64,000 bases of DNA from Gelidibacter gilvus (GCF_004115975.1 NZ_SDDZ01000015.1:1-64000); one strand, 5' to 3'; counted from the stretch's first letter, positions 15,428 through 25,308 are shown. A program made the numbers and translations. Notes: generated from the letters alone by a model not told the origin.

Positions 15428-16351
15428 TTAGCGTAACGCACCTTCAGGAAACCTAACCTTATCCGGTGCAGCATTTAACATTGGTAATGCCGCTCTCAAA
15501 ATTCGGTTACGACGCCCCGTAGTATCTTGTGGTTCTACAGGATAAGAAATCACGGCCTCCATCCACGCAAATGTGTTGATCCTAAAATAGACGGCTGGAT
15601 CCCATTGCTCATTGTTGTAGGTCTGAGGCTGTGGATAGCGTTCTTTAAAATCTGCTCTGGTAGCTTCTAACAGGCAATCTTCCACAAATTGTAAGTCGCT
15701 GGTATAGGCCACCTGAATCGCAGTTTCATTCCATATAAATGGAACTTGCGGCCCTGAATAATTAATTATTTCTTCTCTTAAAATCAGACTGTTAGGAAAC
15801 CGGATGACGCGTCCACTTGAGCGATCATTTCCTAAATAATCGCCGCTACATTCCAAAATTGAAGTATCCAGATAACTGATCTCCACCACATCACCACGGA
15901 GTCCGTTGATCTGAATACGATCACCCACCAAATAAGAGCGACGAAAAATCAAATAGACCCAAGCTATAAATGAAGCAATAGGCGCCTGTAACGCGAAACC
16001 TAAAACCAGAGAAATTAAACCAAAACTAACCGCTGCCGCATAGATATTCTGAAATAAAAAAGCCACAACGACAATAAGATTCAATACAATGGTAAGAAAT
16101 CTTATGATTCGCAATAAATTATAGCGATTGCCTTCGAGGTAGTTTTGGCTATCAACAATTCTTGAAATAATTTTACTTATCAGAAGAATCAATGATATCA
16201 AAAACAGGCTGATGCTCAACTTTTTGAAAACCGGAATGTACTCTGCCCATGGCTCAAAAATCTTCAGTTCTAACAAATAGTGCAAGACAATGAACATTAG
16301 TGCCATGACCGAATAAATTACAATCCAAGGTTTGTCTTTCTGAATTTTCAT
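15428..16351 (-). CDS. MscS family mechanosensitive ion channel
   Basis: The 307-residue protein has three N-terminal transmembrane helices. The pore helix and its following segment are seen in FGLISLVLGFALQAPIASFIAW (split around residues 113-135). The MscS beta domain includes YLVGDRIQINGLRGDVVEIS and the typical NRSSGRVIRFPNS. It releases small osmolytes on hypo-osmotic shock in the inner membrane. Length is that of small MscS homologues. Single-gene unit. Confidence 0.9.
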   Translation of the reverse strand: MKIQKDKPWIVIYSVMALMFIVLHYLLELKIFEPWAEYIPVFKKLSISLFLISLILLISKIISRIVDSQNYLEGNRYNLLRIIRFLTIVLNLIVVVAFLFQNIYAAAVSFGLISLVLGFALQAPIASFIAWVYLIFRRSYLVGDRIQINGLRGDVVEISYLDTSILECSGDYLGNDRSSGRVIRFPNSLILREEIINYSGPQVPFIWNETAIQVAYTSDLQFVEDCLLEATRADFKERYPQPQTYNNEQWDPAVYFRINTFAWMEAVISYPVEPQDTTGRRNRILRAALPMLNAAPDKVRFPEGALR

Positions 16352-16716
16352 ATAAATTTTTTCTTTGACAGGTGAAATTAATACTTCTATTTAAATTAAC
16401 ACTGCCTTTCCATCCGAAAATTCTCCGGCGGTTCTTCCAAAAACAGTGTCTTTTTTGAAGATAAGATTTTATAAAGGTTTAAAAAAATCCACCATTAAAC
16501 CATCTCATCAAAAACAGTAACTCATAATAACGACAGTCAGGATTTAAAAACTCAAAGTACTTTTCCAATAAATGAAAGGACGGTATTTCAAAAGAGTTAA
16601 ACTTATCCTATATTTGCCTATTGAGATACCTAGTGAAACGTGCTGACCAGACGCTATTTATAGCATCTAAACATGTACAGGGCATCCAAAAAAACCTAAC
16701 TATTAAAACCATAACT
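16352..16716 (+). promoter_or_regulatory. Intergenic with promoter for the gene at 16717
   Basis: TATATTTG at 16609-16616 fits the -7 element TAnnTTTG on the plus strand and would start transcription near 16623. That argues against the upstream TTG at 16621 being the start codon and favours ATG 16717, leaving a leader of about 95 nt. Nothing else was recognised. Confidence 0.45.
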
Positions 16717-17418
16717 ATGTCAGATCAAAAAGTATTTGAAGCAAGTCCTGAAAGCAAAGGAAAAGCAAAACAATTGCGACTTTTTGCAATGTTGGCCTGG
16801 ATCATTGCCATTGCGGGACAGATCTTTGCCATTTTTAAATTAATCCACAACGAAACCCTTGTCTGGCTAATTGTTGTTATTGTAGTAATTTTAGCCTTAT
16901 CCATTACGGGATCCATGCTATGGAAAAAGGCAAATCGGTTAGATCCTGCATCTGAAAAGGACAAGACCCGATTCTTTGTTCAAAATCAGTTGGGCGCCAT
17001 TATGGGCGTATTGGCATTCTTGCCATTGGTGATTCTCATTTTCATGAACAAAGATGTCGACGGAAAAACTAAAGGAATTGCGGGTGGTATCGCCGTAGTT
17101 GCGATGCTCATTGCGGGTATTTCTGGAGTTGATTTCAATCCGCCTTCGGTAGAACAATACACTAAGGAAATCAACGAACAAACCACCACATTAAAAGATT
17201 TAAATTTTGATAACGATAATGTCTATTGGACGACTGCCGGAAATAAATATCATATTTTTGAAGACTGTCAACACATTAAAGGCCGAGAAGGCATATCCAA
17301 CGGCACCGTAAAGGAATCATGGGAACAGAAAGGTATTTCAGAACTTTGTAAAACCTGTGAAAAGAGAGCGCTTAAAAACAAAGGAACTTCTGAGGAAATT
17401 AGTGTGGATCCGTCATAA
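16717..17418 (+). CDS. Membrane protein of unknown function with Cys/His C-terminal segment
   Basis: From ATG 16717 the product is 233 residues. It has two N-terminal hydrophobic hairpins (about 15-35, 38-58) and two more (about 89-107, 115-132). The soluble C-terminus (about 135-233) contains TTAGNKYHIFEDCQHIKG and ELCKTCEKRAL, a His/Cys arrangement (H-x5-C-x2-H, C-x2-C) that looks like the short metal-binding module found at the ends of some bacterial membrane proteins. Function unknown. Confidence 0.75.
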   Translation: MSDQKVFEASPESKGKAKQLRLFAMLAWIIAIAGQIFAIFKLIHNETLVWLIVVIVVILALSITGSMLWKKANRLDPASEKDKTRFFVQNQLGAIMGVLAFLPLVILIFMNKDVDGKTKGIAGGIAVVAMLIAGISGVDFNPPSVEQYTKEINEQTTTLKDLNFDNDNVYWTTAGNKYHIFEDCQHIKGREGISNGTVKESWEQKGISELCKTCEKRALKNKGTSEEISVDPS

Positions 17419-17457
17419 GTATCGATAGATCCAGTTATCTGAAAATGTTTACCCAGA

Positions 17458-17496
17458 AAGACATCCGTTTTTGATACCCTCGAAAACGGATGTCTT
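17458..17496 (+). terminator. Rho-independent terminator
   Basis: A perfect 14-bp stem, AAGACATCCGTTTT (17458-17471) and AAAACGGATGTCTT (17483-17496), with an 11-nt loop, is followed by ATTTTC. It lies 40 bp behind the preceding stop codon. Confidence 0.8.
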
Positions 17497-17547
17497 ATTT
17501 TCAATAGCGGATAAAATCTTAAAATCCGATCACTAAAAAAAGTTGTG

Positions 17548-17913
17548 ATGGCACAAAAATCAGTTCAGACCTATGATTATATCTGTTTTAGCGATTTAGC
17601 TTACGAACGTGACTCTAGAGATTCTAAAGACGTTGAAAAGAAGATAAAACGCCGATTAAAGTATCACAATTTAACCGCTTATGACCAAGAGCGTGTTGAC
17701 TATATCAGAATTTTAAAAGATGATCTGCGCAGAGAAATTTCACTTCAATCACAATCGAAATATTATCATAAGTCAGATTCCAAATATACCGATGTATCCG
17801 ATTTTAACATCGAAAAAATGACCTCGGATTATTTAGAAACCTACACTAAAATCAACGAAGGCGATATGGTTCAAATTATAAAATTTGCCGTTTATATCTA
17901 TTATATGAGATAG
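17548..17913 (+). CDS. Hypothetical protein
   Basis: The 121-residue soluble, highly charged protein has no signal peptide or recognised domain. I use ATG 17548; a GTG directly before it is possible. It is followed after 52 bp by a GNAT gene in the same direction. The ORF has an ordinary composition and no competing frame, so it is probably real. Confidence 0.55.
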   Translation: MAQKSVQTYDYICFSDLAYERDSRDSKDVEKKIKRRLKYHNLTAYDQERVDYIRILKDDLRREISLQSQSKYYHKSDSKYTDVSDFNIEKMTSDYLETYTKINEGDMVQIIKFAVYIYYMR

Positions 17914-17965
17914 AAAATATCGTAAAAATCGATCTCCTACCCCATTAAAACCTCAGCAAAAAAAT

Positions 17966-18538
17966 ATGACCCAAATAAAGATAAGAAAAGCGAATAGAGA
18001 AGATTCAGAAGCCATCGCCACATACCTATTGTTGGCCATGGAAGATATTGTGTGTGAGTTTATCGGTCAAAAAGATGCAAACAAAGCGAAAGCTTTTTTG
18101 ATCCATTTTATACAACAAGAACAGAATCAATATTCATATCAAAACTGCTTTGTAGCGGAAGATGAACATCAGATTATTGCGGCCGTCAACATCTACGACG
18201 GATCACACTTAAAGGCGTTGAGAATTCCCATTAGTCAATATATAAAAGCAAAATTCAAAACGGATTTCAATCCAGAAGATGAAACGCAAACCGGGGAATA
18301 TTATATAGATTCGTTAGGCGTTAATCCTAACCAACAAGGCAAAGGCATTGGCGCCACACTTTTGCAATTCTTAATCAATTATTATGTTACCCAAAACGGA
18401 CAGACTATTGGGCTATTGGTAGATGAAGAAAACCCAAAAGCCAAAAAATTATATTTAAAACTGGGCTTTAAGCCAGCTGGGCAAAAAATATTGGTAGGAA
18501 AGCGCATGCAACACCTTCAAATAAAGCCAGAACCATAA
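17966..18538 (+). CDS. GNAT family N-acetyltransferase
   Basis: The 190-residue protein has the acetyl-CoA motif NQQGKGIGATLLQFL (about 122-136) preceded by the beta4 strand YYIDSLGV. The later segment is ENPKAKKLYLKLGFKPAGQ. The substrate is unknown. Same direction as the hypothetical gene upstream. Confidence 0.87.
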   Translation: MTQIKIRKANREDSEAIATYLLLAMEDIVCEFIGQKDANKAKAFLIHFIQQEQNQYSYQNCFVAEDEHQIIAAVNIYDGSHLKALRIPISQYIKAKFKTDFNPEDETQTGEYYIDSLGVNPNQQGKGIGATLLQFLINYYVTQNGQTIGLLVDEENPKAKKLYLKLGFKPAGQKILVGKRMQHLQIKPEP

Positions 18539-18742
18539 CTGTCAAATGGTAAATGCCAGAGCTGTTGTTTACTTTTCAATTATATCGTAATGTCAACCTA
18601 ATACAGATATTTGTTAAGATAATGGCCTCGTCCAAATAGTTAATCCCTGCGATTAACCATCCACATTTATTTGCTAAATTTGTCACTCTAATGGTTTGGA
18701 TAACCGCATCCAAAATGTTGGTATTTATAAAGTTTCCTCCCA

Positions 18743-19309
18743 ATGATAAAAACACGAATCGGACATAAGAATGACATTCCCGGCATTCTCTTACTTCAGG
18801 AAAAATATTTATATAAAAATTTAAATGATCTTGAACGGCAAAAGGGATTTGTGACCACGCCCTTTACAATTCCCCAAATTGAAGACATCATTCTACAAAA
18901 CGGCATTTTTATCGCCGAGAATGAAAACGATGAGATTGTCGCCTATGCCTTTGCGGGAAGTTGGACGTATTTTGAGCAATGGGAAATTTTCAATTATATG
19001 GTCTCTCGCTTTCCGAAATTATCGTTTCATGGAACGCCCATTACAACCGAAAATAGTTTTCAATATGGCCCGGTGTGTATTGATGAAAAATATAGAGGAA
19101 AAGGACTATTGAACCAACTTTTTGAAGAAATGAGAATTGAATTTTTAAAGAAATATCCCATTTCAATTACCTTCATAAATAAAATCAATGTCATTTCTGA
19201 AAAGGCACACACCAAGAAATTGGGCTGGAAAAAAATAGATGAATTCGAATTTAATAACAATACTTATATTGGATTGGTATTCGATATGAAAAATTCAGTA
19301 TTGAAATAA
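18743..19309 (+). CDS. GNAT-like acetyltransferase
   Basis: The 188-residue protein has YGPVCIDEKYRGKGLLNQLF (about 107-127), the acetyl-CoA binding motif, and the C-terminal AHTKKLGWKKI in place of the usual YxxxGF. A TAAATTTG -7-like element (18675-18682) lies 60 bp upstream. The substrate is unknown. Confidence 0.82.
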   Translation: MIKTRIGHKNDIPGILLLQEKYLYKNLNDLERQKGFVTTPFTIPQIEDIILQNGIFIAENENDEIVAYAFAGSWTYFEQWEIFNYMVSRFPKLSFHGTPITTENSFQYGPVCIDEKYRGKGLLNQLFEEMRIEFLKKYPISITFINKINVISEKAHTKKLGWKKIDEFEFNNNTYIGLVFDMKNSVLK

Positions 19310-19364
19310 TCTTGTTTCGATATAAAATCGTAAGTTATAACGCAACCAAATCATAGCAATCTGA

Positions 19365-20153
19365 ATGTTTAAACATCAAGGAAAAAAGAGAACAGTACAG
19401 CACAATCTTCGGATTGCTATCGTCCTATCTTTTGTTGCCGGAATTGTAAACGTTTCAGGCATTTTGGCATTCAACGAATTGACCACAAACGTCACAGGTC
19501 ATTTTGCACTATTTATAAGGGATGTTGCAGATTTCAAAGTTTGGAAGGGAACCATTTATTTTCTTTATATTTTCTCATTCCTCTTTGGCTCATTTTCATC
19601 AAACATTCTCATAGAAACTTTTAAAGAAAACAAAAAATTAAATGTTTTCGTGATACCAACACTCATTGAATGTGTGATTTTATCTGGAGTGGCCATCATG
19701 AGCAATACCTCACAATTCAATCCTGAACTTATGGTGTGCTTGTTGTTATTTGCTATGGGCTTACAGAACTCGTTCGTCACCAAACTTTCAAATGCCGTTG
19801 TGAGAACAACGCATCTTACAGGATTGTTCACGGATTTAGGCATTGAGCTTTCACATTTATTTTTTCCAAAAACCCACCCCAACAGAAAAGAAATAAAATC
19901 GACCATAAAACTCCGATTGTACATCATTGCCTTCTTCTTCCTTGGTGGATTATCCGCAGGATTTTTTTACTCAACACTTGAACTGAAATTAAACACACTT
20001 CTTCTAGGAGTAGCCATCTTATTATTAAGTCTCTATTATGACGATATGAGATTGAAATTCATTAAAGTAAAACGACGACAAAGGCGGATGCGAAAATACT
20101 CCAACATCATCCGTAAGCGCGCAAGACTCAATTTCTACCGTAAGAAACCCTAA
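19365..20153 (+). CDS. YoaK/DUF1275 family membrane protein
   Basis: The 262-residue protein has about six hydrophobic helices. Its N-terminal FVAGIVNVSGILAF and TTNVTGHFALF match the DUF1275 signature (AGxVDAxG..TGN). The arginine-rich end (about 232-262) is cytoplasmic. Function unknown; the family is proposed to be transporter-like. Confidence 0.8.
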   Translation: MFKHQGKKRTVQHNLRIAIVLSFVAGIVNVSGILAFNELTTNVTGHFALFIRDVADFKVWKGTIYFLYIFSFLFGSFSSNILIETFKENKKLNVFVIPTLIECVILSGVAIMSNTSQFNPELMVCLLLFAMGLQNSFVTKLSNAVVRTTHLTGLFTDLGIELSHLFFPKTHPNRKEIKSTIKLRLYIIAFFFLGGLSAGFFYSTLELKLNTLLLGVAILLLSLYYDDMRLKFIKVKRRQRRMRKYSNIIRKRARLNFYRKKP

Positions 20154-20452
20154 TTTTTGATCTTATTAAATTCAATAAGTATTTTTATTTCTTTAGTAGC
20201 AGTAACTGATCAGTACCTAATTCTCTATTAAGAGTAGAAGTCTAAAACCAAAACTTAACCACAAAAACACAAAGAAAAATCGCAAGAAACGCAAGGTTTT
20301 AAAAAGCAACTGCTTTTAGACTTTGCACGTAATAATTGATACTGATGTGTTATCAGCAGATATTTCTGCACAACTTAAGAAAAATAAATAAAAAATATGT
20401 TTGATAAGAATCGCATTCATCGTAATATTGCAATGAAGTATTCTAACAAATT

Positions 20453-20785
20453 ATGGGACTATCCAAAACAGAAATATTTACCGACCAGCAAAACGAAATT
20501 GCACGTTTCGCCAAAGCCTTTGGTCATCCTGCCAGGGTCGCGATCTTACAACACCTCTTCAAAATTGAAACCTGTGTTTGCGGCGATTTGGTCAATGAGA
20601 TTGGTCTTGCACAACCCACCATTTCACAACATCTGAAAGAGTTGAAAAATCTGGGTTTAATTCAGGGAAGTATTGAAGGCACTCGGGTTTGCTACTGCAT
20701 AGACCCAAAAAATTGGATTAAAATGAAACGCATTATGTCCGAATTTTTAGATCAAGACATTTCTATAAAGGAAGAATGCTGCTAA
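20453..20785 (+). CDS. arsR: ArsR family metalloregulator
   Basis: The 110-residue winged-helix protein matches ArsR/SmtB repressors: FGHPARVAILQHL, the metal-site helix ETCVCGDLVNEI (C-x-C, the As(III) site of ArsR), the recognition helix QPTISQHLKELKNLGLI, and GTRVCYCID. A C-terminal ECC adds possible As-binding cysteines. It probably represses its own operon with arsM, which begins 39 bp downstream, until As(III) binds. Confidence 0.88.
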   Translation: MGLSKTEIFTDQQNEIARFAKAFGHPARVAILQHLFKIETCVCGDLVNEIGLAQPTISQHLKELKNLGLIQGSIEGTRVCYCIDPKNWIKMKRIMSEFLDQDISIKEECC

Positions 20786-20824
20786 AATCACTGATTATAT
20801 AATCATTATAAAAAATTCATCACC

Positions 20825-21712
20825 ATGAAAAAGGAACAAGAATTAAAAGACCTCGTCAAAGAACGTTACACGCGAATTGCCGAGCAAGGAAAAGCGGAAA
20901 ATGCCGCCTCATGTTGTGGCGCTACTACGCCTTCCAACAAGATTTACAATATTATGATGGACGACTATTCTGAAACTGAGGGCTACAACGAAGCTGCCGA
21001 TTTAGGTTTAGGATGTGGCCTTCCAACACAGTTTGCAAAAATCAAGAAAGGTGATACGGTGATCGATTTAGGATCGGGAGCTGGAAACGATTGTTTTGTT
21101 GCCCGACATGAAACTGGCGCAGAAGGTAAGGTCATAGGTATCGACTTCACCCCAATCATGATAGAAAAAGCACGTGCCAATGCCGAAAAATTAGGTTACA
21201 ATAACGTGGAATTTAGAGAAGGCGATATTGACGCCATGCCCGTAGGCGATACTGTTGCCGATGTGATTGTCAGTAATTGTGTGCTCAACCTTGTGCCAGA
21301 TAAGCAAAAAGTGATTGGAGAAATCCACAGGGTCTTAAAACCAGGAGGTCACTTTAGTATCTCAGATATTGTCTTGGTAGGCAATCTCCCTGATGCATTA
21401 AAAGAAGATGCTGAAATGTATGCGGGCTGTGTTGCAGGCGCCATTCAAAAATCGGACTACCTGCAATTGATCACAGACAGAGGTTTTCAAAACGTCACCA
21501 TCCAAAAAGAAAAACCGATTACGATTCCTGATGATATCCTTTCGAAATATCTTTCACCGGATGAAATAAACAACTTTAATAAGGACGCCACAGGGATTTT
21601 CAGTATTACTGTTTACGCTGAAAAAGAAGGCAAAACTACGGAAAAGCCGAAATTGATCCTCTCTGAGATTTCAGAAGGTCTATCTTGCTCGCCGGATACG
21701 GGCTGTTGCTAA
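20825..21712 (+). CDS. arsM: Arsenite S-adenosylmethionine methyltransferase
   Basis: The 295-residue class I SAM methyltransferase has the SAM motif VIDLGSGAGNDCFVA (about 79-93). Cysteines are placed as in ArsM: CC near residues 29-30, C in GLGCGLP (about 64), C in SNCVLNLVP (about 156) and C in YAGCVAGA (about 207). The last three form the As(III) site in the characterised enzymes. The C-terminus ends with more cysteines (CSPDTGCC). It methylates arsenite to methylated and volatile species. Downstream of arsR in one unit. Confidence 0.93.
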   Translation: MKKEQELKDLVKERYTRIAEQGKAENAASCCGATTPSNKIYNIMMDDYSETEGYNEAADLGLGCGLPTQFAKIKKGDTVIDLGSGAGNDCFVARHETGAEGKVIGIDFTPIMIEKARANAEKLGYNNVEFREGDIDAMPVGDTVADVIVSNCVLNLVPDKQKVIGEIHRVLKPGGHFSISDIVLVGNLPDALKEDAEMYAGCVAGAIQKSDYLQLITDRGFQNVTIQKEKPITIPDDILSKYLSPDEINNFNKDATGIFSITVYAEKEGKTTEKPKLILSEISEGLSCSPDTGCC

Positions 21713-21815
21713 TTAAAAACAATCAAATTGCTCGGGTGACTAAAAATCATGTCTGATCTTAATAATGTATTTTTTTGATGCCTGAGCAATTTTCTTTTTT
21801 ACTACCTTCGTTTCT

Positions 21816-22595
21816 ATGAATACACTCGATATTCGCACCGTTGATGTGGTACAATATGTTACTCCATTACGCGAAGGCGGCTCACTTCCTGCAATTGTAA
21901 AAGCTAACGATGGATTTATGTATGTGCTTAAATTCAGAGGTGCCGGACAGGGCAAAAAAGCACTTATTGCTGAATTTATTGGTGGTGAATTTGCCCGAGC
22001 CATTGGCTTAAAAGTCCCAGAAGTAGTTTTTATGAACCTCGACGATTCTTTCAGCAAAACTGAACCTGATGAAGAAATCCAGGATTTATTAAAGTTTAGC
22101 GTTGGCCTCAATCTTGGTCTGCACTTTTTATCTGGAGCCATTACTTTTGACCCTTTGGTGAATCAAATAGATGGTCTTCTTGCTTCAAAATTAGTATTAT
22201 TGGACAGTATCATCAGTAATATTGACCGGACGCCAAAAAACCCAAATCTGCTAATTTGGAACAAAGAACTTTGGATCATTGACAACGGTGCCAGTTTTTA
22301 TTTCCATCACAATTGGTCCACCTGGGAGAACCATCTCACCCGTTCCTTTCCACTGATCAAAGATCACGTATTATTGGCTCAGGCCACACAATTACCTGCA
22401 GCAGCAAAGAGTATAGAATTGTCTCTTCTTCCTGAAAAAATCGTGGACATTATAGCAAACATTCCCGAAGATTGGTTGATTAATGAAGGTGATACGCTCT
22501 CTCCAGATGAGATGCGAGCTGCTTATATCCTTTATCTTACTACCAAACTTTCAATGATTGATGTATTAGCAAAAGAAGCTCAAGATGCAAGATAA
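21816..22595 (+). CDS. HipA-like kinase domain protein
   Basis: The 259-residue protein resembles the stand-alone HipA-like kinase family. It has a nucleotide-loop region with YVLKFRGAGQGKKALIAEF, the catalytic-loop analogue SNIDRTPKNPNLLIW (D-R-x3-N-x-N) and the metal-binding IIDNGASFYFHH. It lacks the HipA N-terminal domain and any HipB partner. It overlaps the DUF3037 gene by 11 bp, a conserved pairing. Whether it phosphorylates protein or tRNA synthetase is unknown. Confidence 0.8.
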   Translation: MNTLDIRTVDVVQYVTPLREGGSLPAIVKANDGFMYVLKFRGAGQGKKALIAEFIGGEFARAIGLKVPEVVFMNLDDSFSKTEPDEEIQDLLKFSVGLNLGLHFLSGAITFDPLVNQIDGLLASKLVLLDSIISNIDRTPKNPNLLIWNKELWIIDNGASFYFHHNWSTWENHLTRSFPLIKDHVLLAQATQLPAAAKSIELSLLPEKIVDIIANIPEDWLINEGDTLSPDEMRAAYILYLTTKLSMIDVLAKEAQDAR

Positions 22596-22968
22596 AGTGA
22601 CTTACGAATATGCCATTATCAGGATTGTTCCCAAAGTAGAGCGGGGAGAATTCTTTAACGTTGGCGTGCTTCTTTTTTCTAAACGAAAACACTTTTTGGG
22701 GATCAAATATAAAATCGACAAAAAGAAATTGGAAGCATTTTCGGAGGATTTGGATCTCACCATGTTGAACGATCACTTAAAAGCTTGGGAAGAGGTTTGC
22801 AAAGGAAACCCGAAAGGAGGCTGCATTGGCGACTTTGAAGTATCAGATAGATTCAGATGGTTGGCGGCTTCAAGAAGCACCATCATTCAAAGTTCCAAAA
22901 CACATTCAGGATTGTGTACAGATCCACAAGAGGAATTGGAAGGCTTGTTTAAGGCGTTTGTTTTATAA
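22585..22968 (+). CDS. DUF3037 family protein
   Basis: The 127-residue protein matches DUF3037: the opening YEYAIIRIVPKVERGEFFNVGVLLF and the end FRWLAASRSTIIQSSKTHSGLCTDPQEELE are the family's two conserved blocks. It overlaps the HipA-like kinase gene by 11 bp and almost certainly acts with it. Molecular function unknown. Confidence 0.82.
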   Translation: MQDKVTYEYAIIRIVPKVERGEFFNVGVLLFSKRKHFLGIKYKIDKKKLEAFSEDLDLTMLNDHLKAWEEVCKGNPKGGCIGDFEVSDRFRWLAASRSTIIQSSKTHSGLCTDPQEELEGLFKAFVL

Positions 22969-23013
22969 ATGGCATTTATATCAACGGTCTTCAGAATTTT
23001 AAAAACGTGTGCT

Positions 23014-24051
23014 ATGAAAAACACAATTACATTATTAGCTCTCATTTTATTATTTGCTTCTTGTGAAAAAGAAAATAAAAAGACCAATAACGATCGTTTT
23101 GAACTAAACGTCATTGCAAAAAATTTTCCTGACAGTACTAAAGTAGTTCTTTACAATAGAGAGATTGACAAAAATATAGATTCTACTTATGTCATAAATG
23201 AACGTTTTAAGCTTTCTGGAAAAGTGGATTTACCCTCACTTTCTTACTTATTTTTTTATGATGGTGAAAATAAACCAATAGAACACTATAAATACTTATT
23301 TGTAGAAAACAAAGCCATTTCAATTGTCGGAGAATATTCAGATTTTTTTAATGCCCAAGTAAAAGGTTCAGATCAAACGAGATTACTGGATGAATATCAT
23401 TCTCTATCTCAAAATAACGATAGCACCACAATAGCTTCCAAGCAACTTGAATTTCTGTATTCAAATGCAAATAATCAAATGGCATTAAATGAATTGTTGT
23501 ACAAGAAAAAACAAATTTCAAAAGACAGCTTATTTTTGTTTTACAAAAAATTAGACGCCATGAATTCAAATTCACCAAAAGGGCAAGAACTATTGGCTTA
23601 TTCAAAAACCATCAGCCTTAAAATTGGCGATCAGTTTAGAGATATTACAGGAAATGACTTTAAAGGCGTTGAACATAAATTATCTAATTATTATGGTAAA
23701 ATCATTCTCTTAAATTTTCTGGAGCCCAGAATGTCCTTATTCCAGTCAACAAAATGAAAAAGAGTTTCCAACTTTAATTGAAAAATACAATCCTGAAGAT
23801 TTTATCATCATCAGTTATTTTATTGACGAAGAAAAAAAGATTGGGAAAAACTGGTTGAGAAAGAGCATGCCAATTGGTTGGATATTTCAGATTTAAAAGG
23901 ATTGAAAGGCGAAAACCTCATGAAATATGAAGTTACAGGATCACCAATGAATTTTTTAATTGACAAAAACGGCATTGTAGTCTTATACACCGATGGGTAT
24001 TTTGAAGGACAAAACAAGATTGAAAAGGCAATTGATGAGCTTATGCAGTAA
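23014..24051 (+). pseudogene. Thioredoxin-like lipoprotein (DUF4369/TlpA type) with two frameshifts
   Basis: From ATG 23014 the protein opens as a lipoprotein (LILLFASC) with a DUF4369-like N-terminus. The frame runs to IILLNF and then stops at 23757. A +1 shift after LNF at about 23718 restores WSPECPYSSQQNEKEFP, the thioredoxin-fold active-site region, with C-P-Y-S instead of CxxC. A -1 shift in the A-run near 23833-23839 returns to the first frame and gives DWEKLVEK through VTGSPMNFLIDKNGI to a stop at 24051. The shifts compensate exactly, so either the gene is decayed or there are two sequence errors. A functional homologue would be a periplasmic redox or stress protein. Confidence 0.75.
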
Positions 24052-24113
24052 GTCCATAGTCAAACACATTTATTTGAGTAAATTATACTTTTCAAATTTT
24101 AAATTCTTTTTCC

Positions 24114-25223
24114 ATGTCAAATCACACTTATAAACTCGTTCTACTTTTCGTCATTTCTCTCTTTACTTTGATGAGCTGCAAGAATCCTTCAGCCGAAAAA
24201 AAAGCAGCTAATGTTGAAACTCCAAAACATATCTTATTAAAAGAACAGCCCAAAGATGTTCCGACACCCTACGGCATGGTTTGGGTAGAAGGAAAAACCT
24301 TTGTACAAGGTGCCAAGCAAGCCGATCAGTTTGCCATGCCTAGAGAAAAGCCTGCACATGAAGTTACGGTAGATGGTTTTTTTATTGATGTCACAGAAGT
24401 GACGAATAAACAATACAAAGCATTTGTGGATGCCACCAATTATATCACAGTAGCAGAACGCCCAATTGATTGGGAAGTCATGAAAAAAGATGTCCCAGAA
24501 GGGACACCTAAGCCAGCCGACAGCGCTCTGCAACCTGGAAGTTTGATCTTTAACAAGAACTTAAATGCTGTGGCCAATATGAACAACTATGCGCAATGGT
24601 GGGTCTGGGAAACTGGCGCCAATTGGAAACATCCTGAAGGCCCAAATAGTACTATTGCGGGCAAAGATGATTATCCTGTAGTCCATATGGCCTATGAAGA
24701 CGCTATTGCGTATTGCAAATGGGCCAACCGACGCCTACCAACTGAGGCCGAATGGGAATCTGCAGCACAAGGTACAGAGACAAAGGAAATATACACTTGG
24801 GGCAATGACCCTTCACAATTGAATGCATCGGCAAACACATGGCAAGGAACGTTTCCTGTGAAAAATGAAAGTACGGATGGGTTTGCGTTAATCGCACCAG
24901 TTAAATCTTATCCTCCCAATAGTATTGGACTTTATGATATGCTCGGAAACGTTTGGGAATTAACTAACGATTGGTTTAATGTCGATGCTTATAGACAATT
25001 GGACACTTCAAAACCCTTGATCAATCCAAAAGGTGCAGACCACACGTATACTCCTGGTAATCCTTATGCAAAAGAGCACGTGATTAAAGGCGGCTCTTTT
25101 TTATGCCATGCCTCGTATTGTGCAAGTTTCAGGATCTCTGCGCGGATGGGTACCAGTTGGGATTCTGGCTCTGACCATTCTGGATTTAGAACGGTCGCGA
25201 CGGTGGCGATGTTGAAGGAGTAA
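24114..25223 (+). CDS. Formylglycine-generating enzyme (SUMF1) family lipoprotein
   Basis: The 369-residue protein has a lipoprotein signal (SLFTLMSC) and a full FGE-sulfatase domain (about 40-365): DGFFIDVTEVTNKQYKAFV, RRLPTEAEWESAAQG, YDMLGNVWELTNDWF and IKGGSFLCHASYCASFRISAR. The last segment holds the two cysteines at the positions used by FGE for copper-dependent formylglycine formation, so it may be a true sulfatase activator. No sulfatase gene is in the window. Location: periplasmic, membrane-anchored. Confidence 0.87.
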   Translation: MSNHTYKLVLLFVISLFTLMSCKNPSAEKKAANVETPKHILLKEQPKDVPTPYGMVWVEGKTFVQGAKQADQFAMPREKPAHEVTVDGFFIDVTEVTNKQYKAFVDATNYITVAERPIDWEVMKKDVPEGTPKPADSALQPGSLIFNKNLNAVANMNNYAQWWVWETGANWKHPEGPNSTIAGKDDYPVVHMAYEDAIAYCKWANRRLPTEAEWESAAQGTETKEIYTWGNDPSQLNASANTWQGTFPVKNESTDGFALIAPVKSYPPNSIGLYDMLGNVWELTNDWFNVDAYRQLDTSKPLINPKGADHTYTPGNPYAKEHVIKGGSFLCHASYCASFRISARMGTSWDSGSDHSGFRTVATVAMLKE

Positions 25224-25276
25224 ATCGTAAATCACCAATCGCACATCCTAAATCTCATATGTCCTAAAATGAAAAA

Positions 25277-25308
25277 GGATCGCGACTTACATTCGTAAGC
25301 CGCAATCC
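25277..25308. terminator. Bidirectional terminator
   Basis: The hairpin GGATCGCGACTTAC/GTAAGCCGCAATCC has an ATTC loop and two mismatches. An A-run precedes it on the plus strand and a T-rich stretch follows. It serves the convergent FGE-like and glycosyltransferase genes. Confidence 0.7.

Noticed and set aside
16621-16716. Extended N-terminus from TTG 16621
   Set aside because: A -7 element at 16609-16616 would place the transcription start at this codon, and the following 32 residues are not protein-like.
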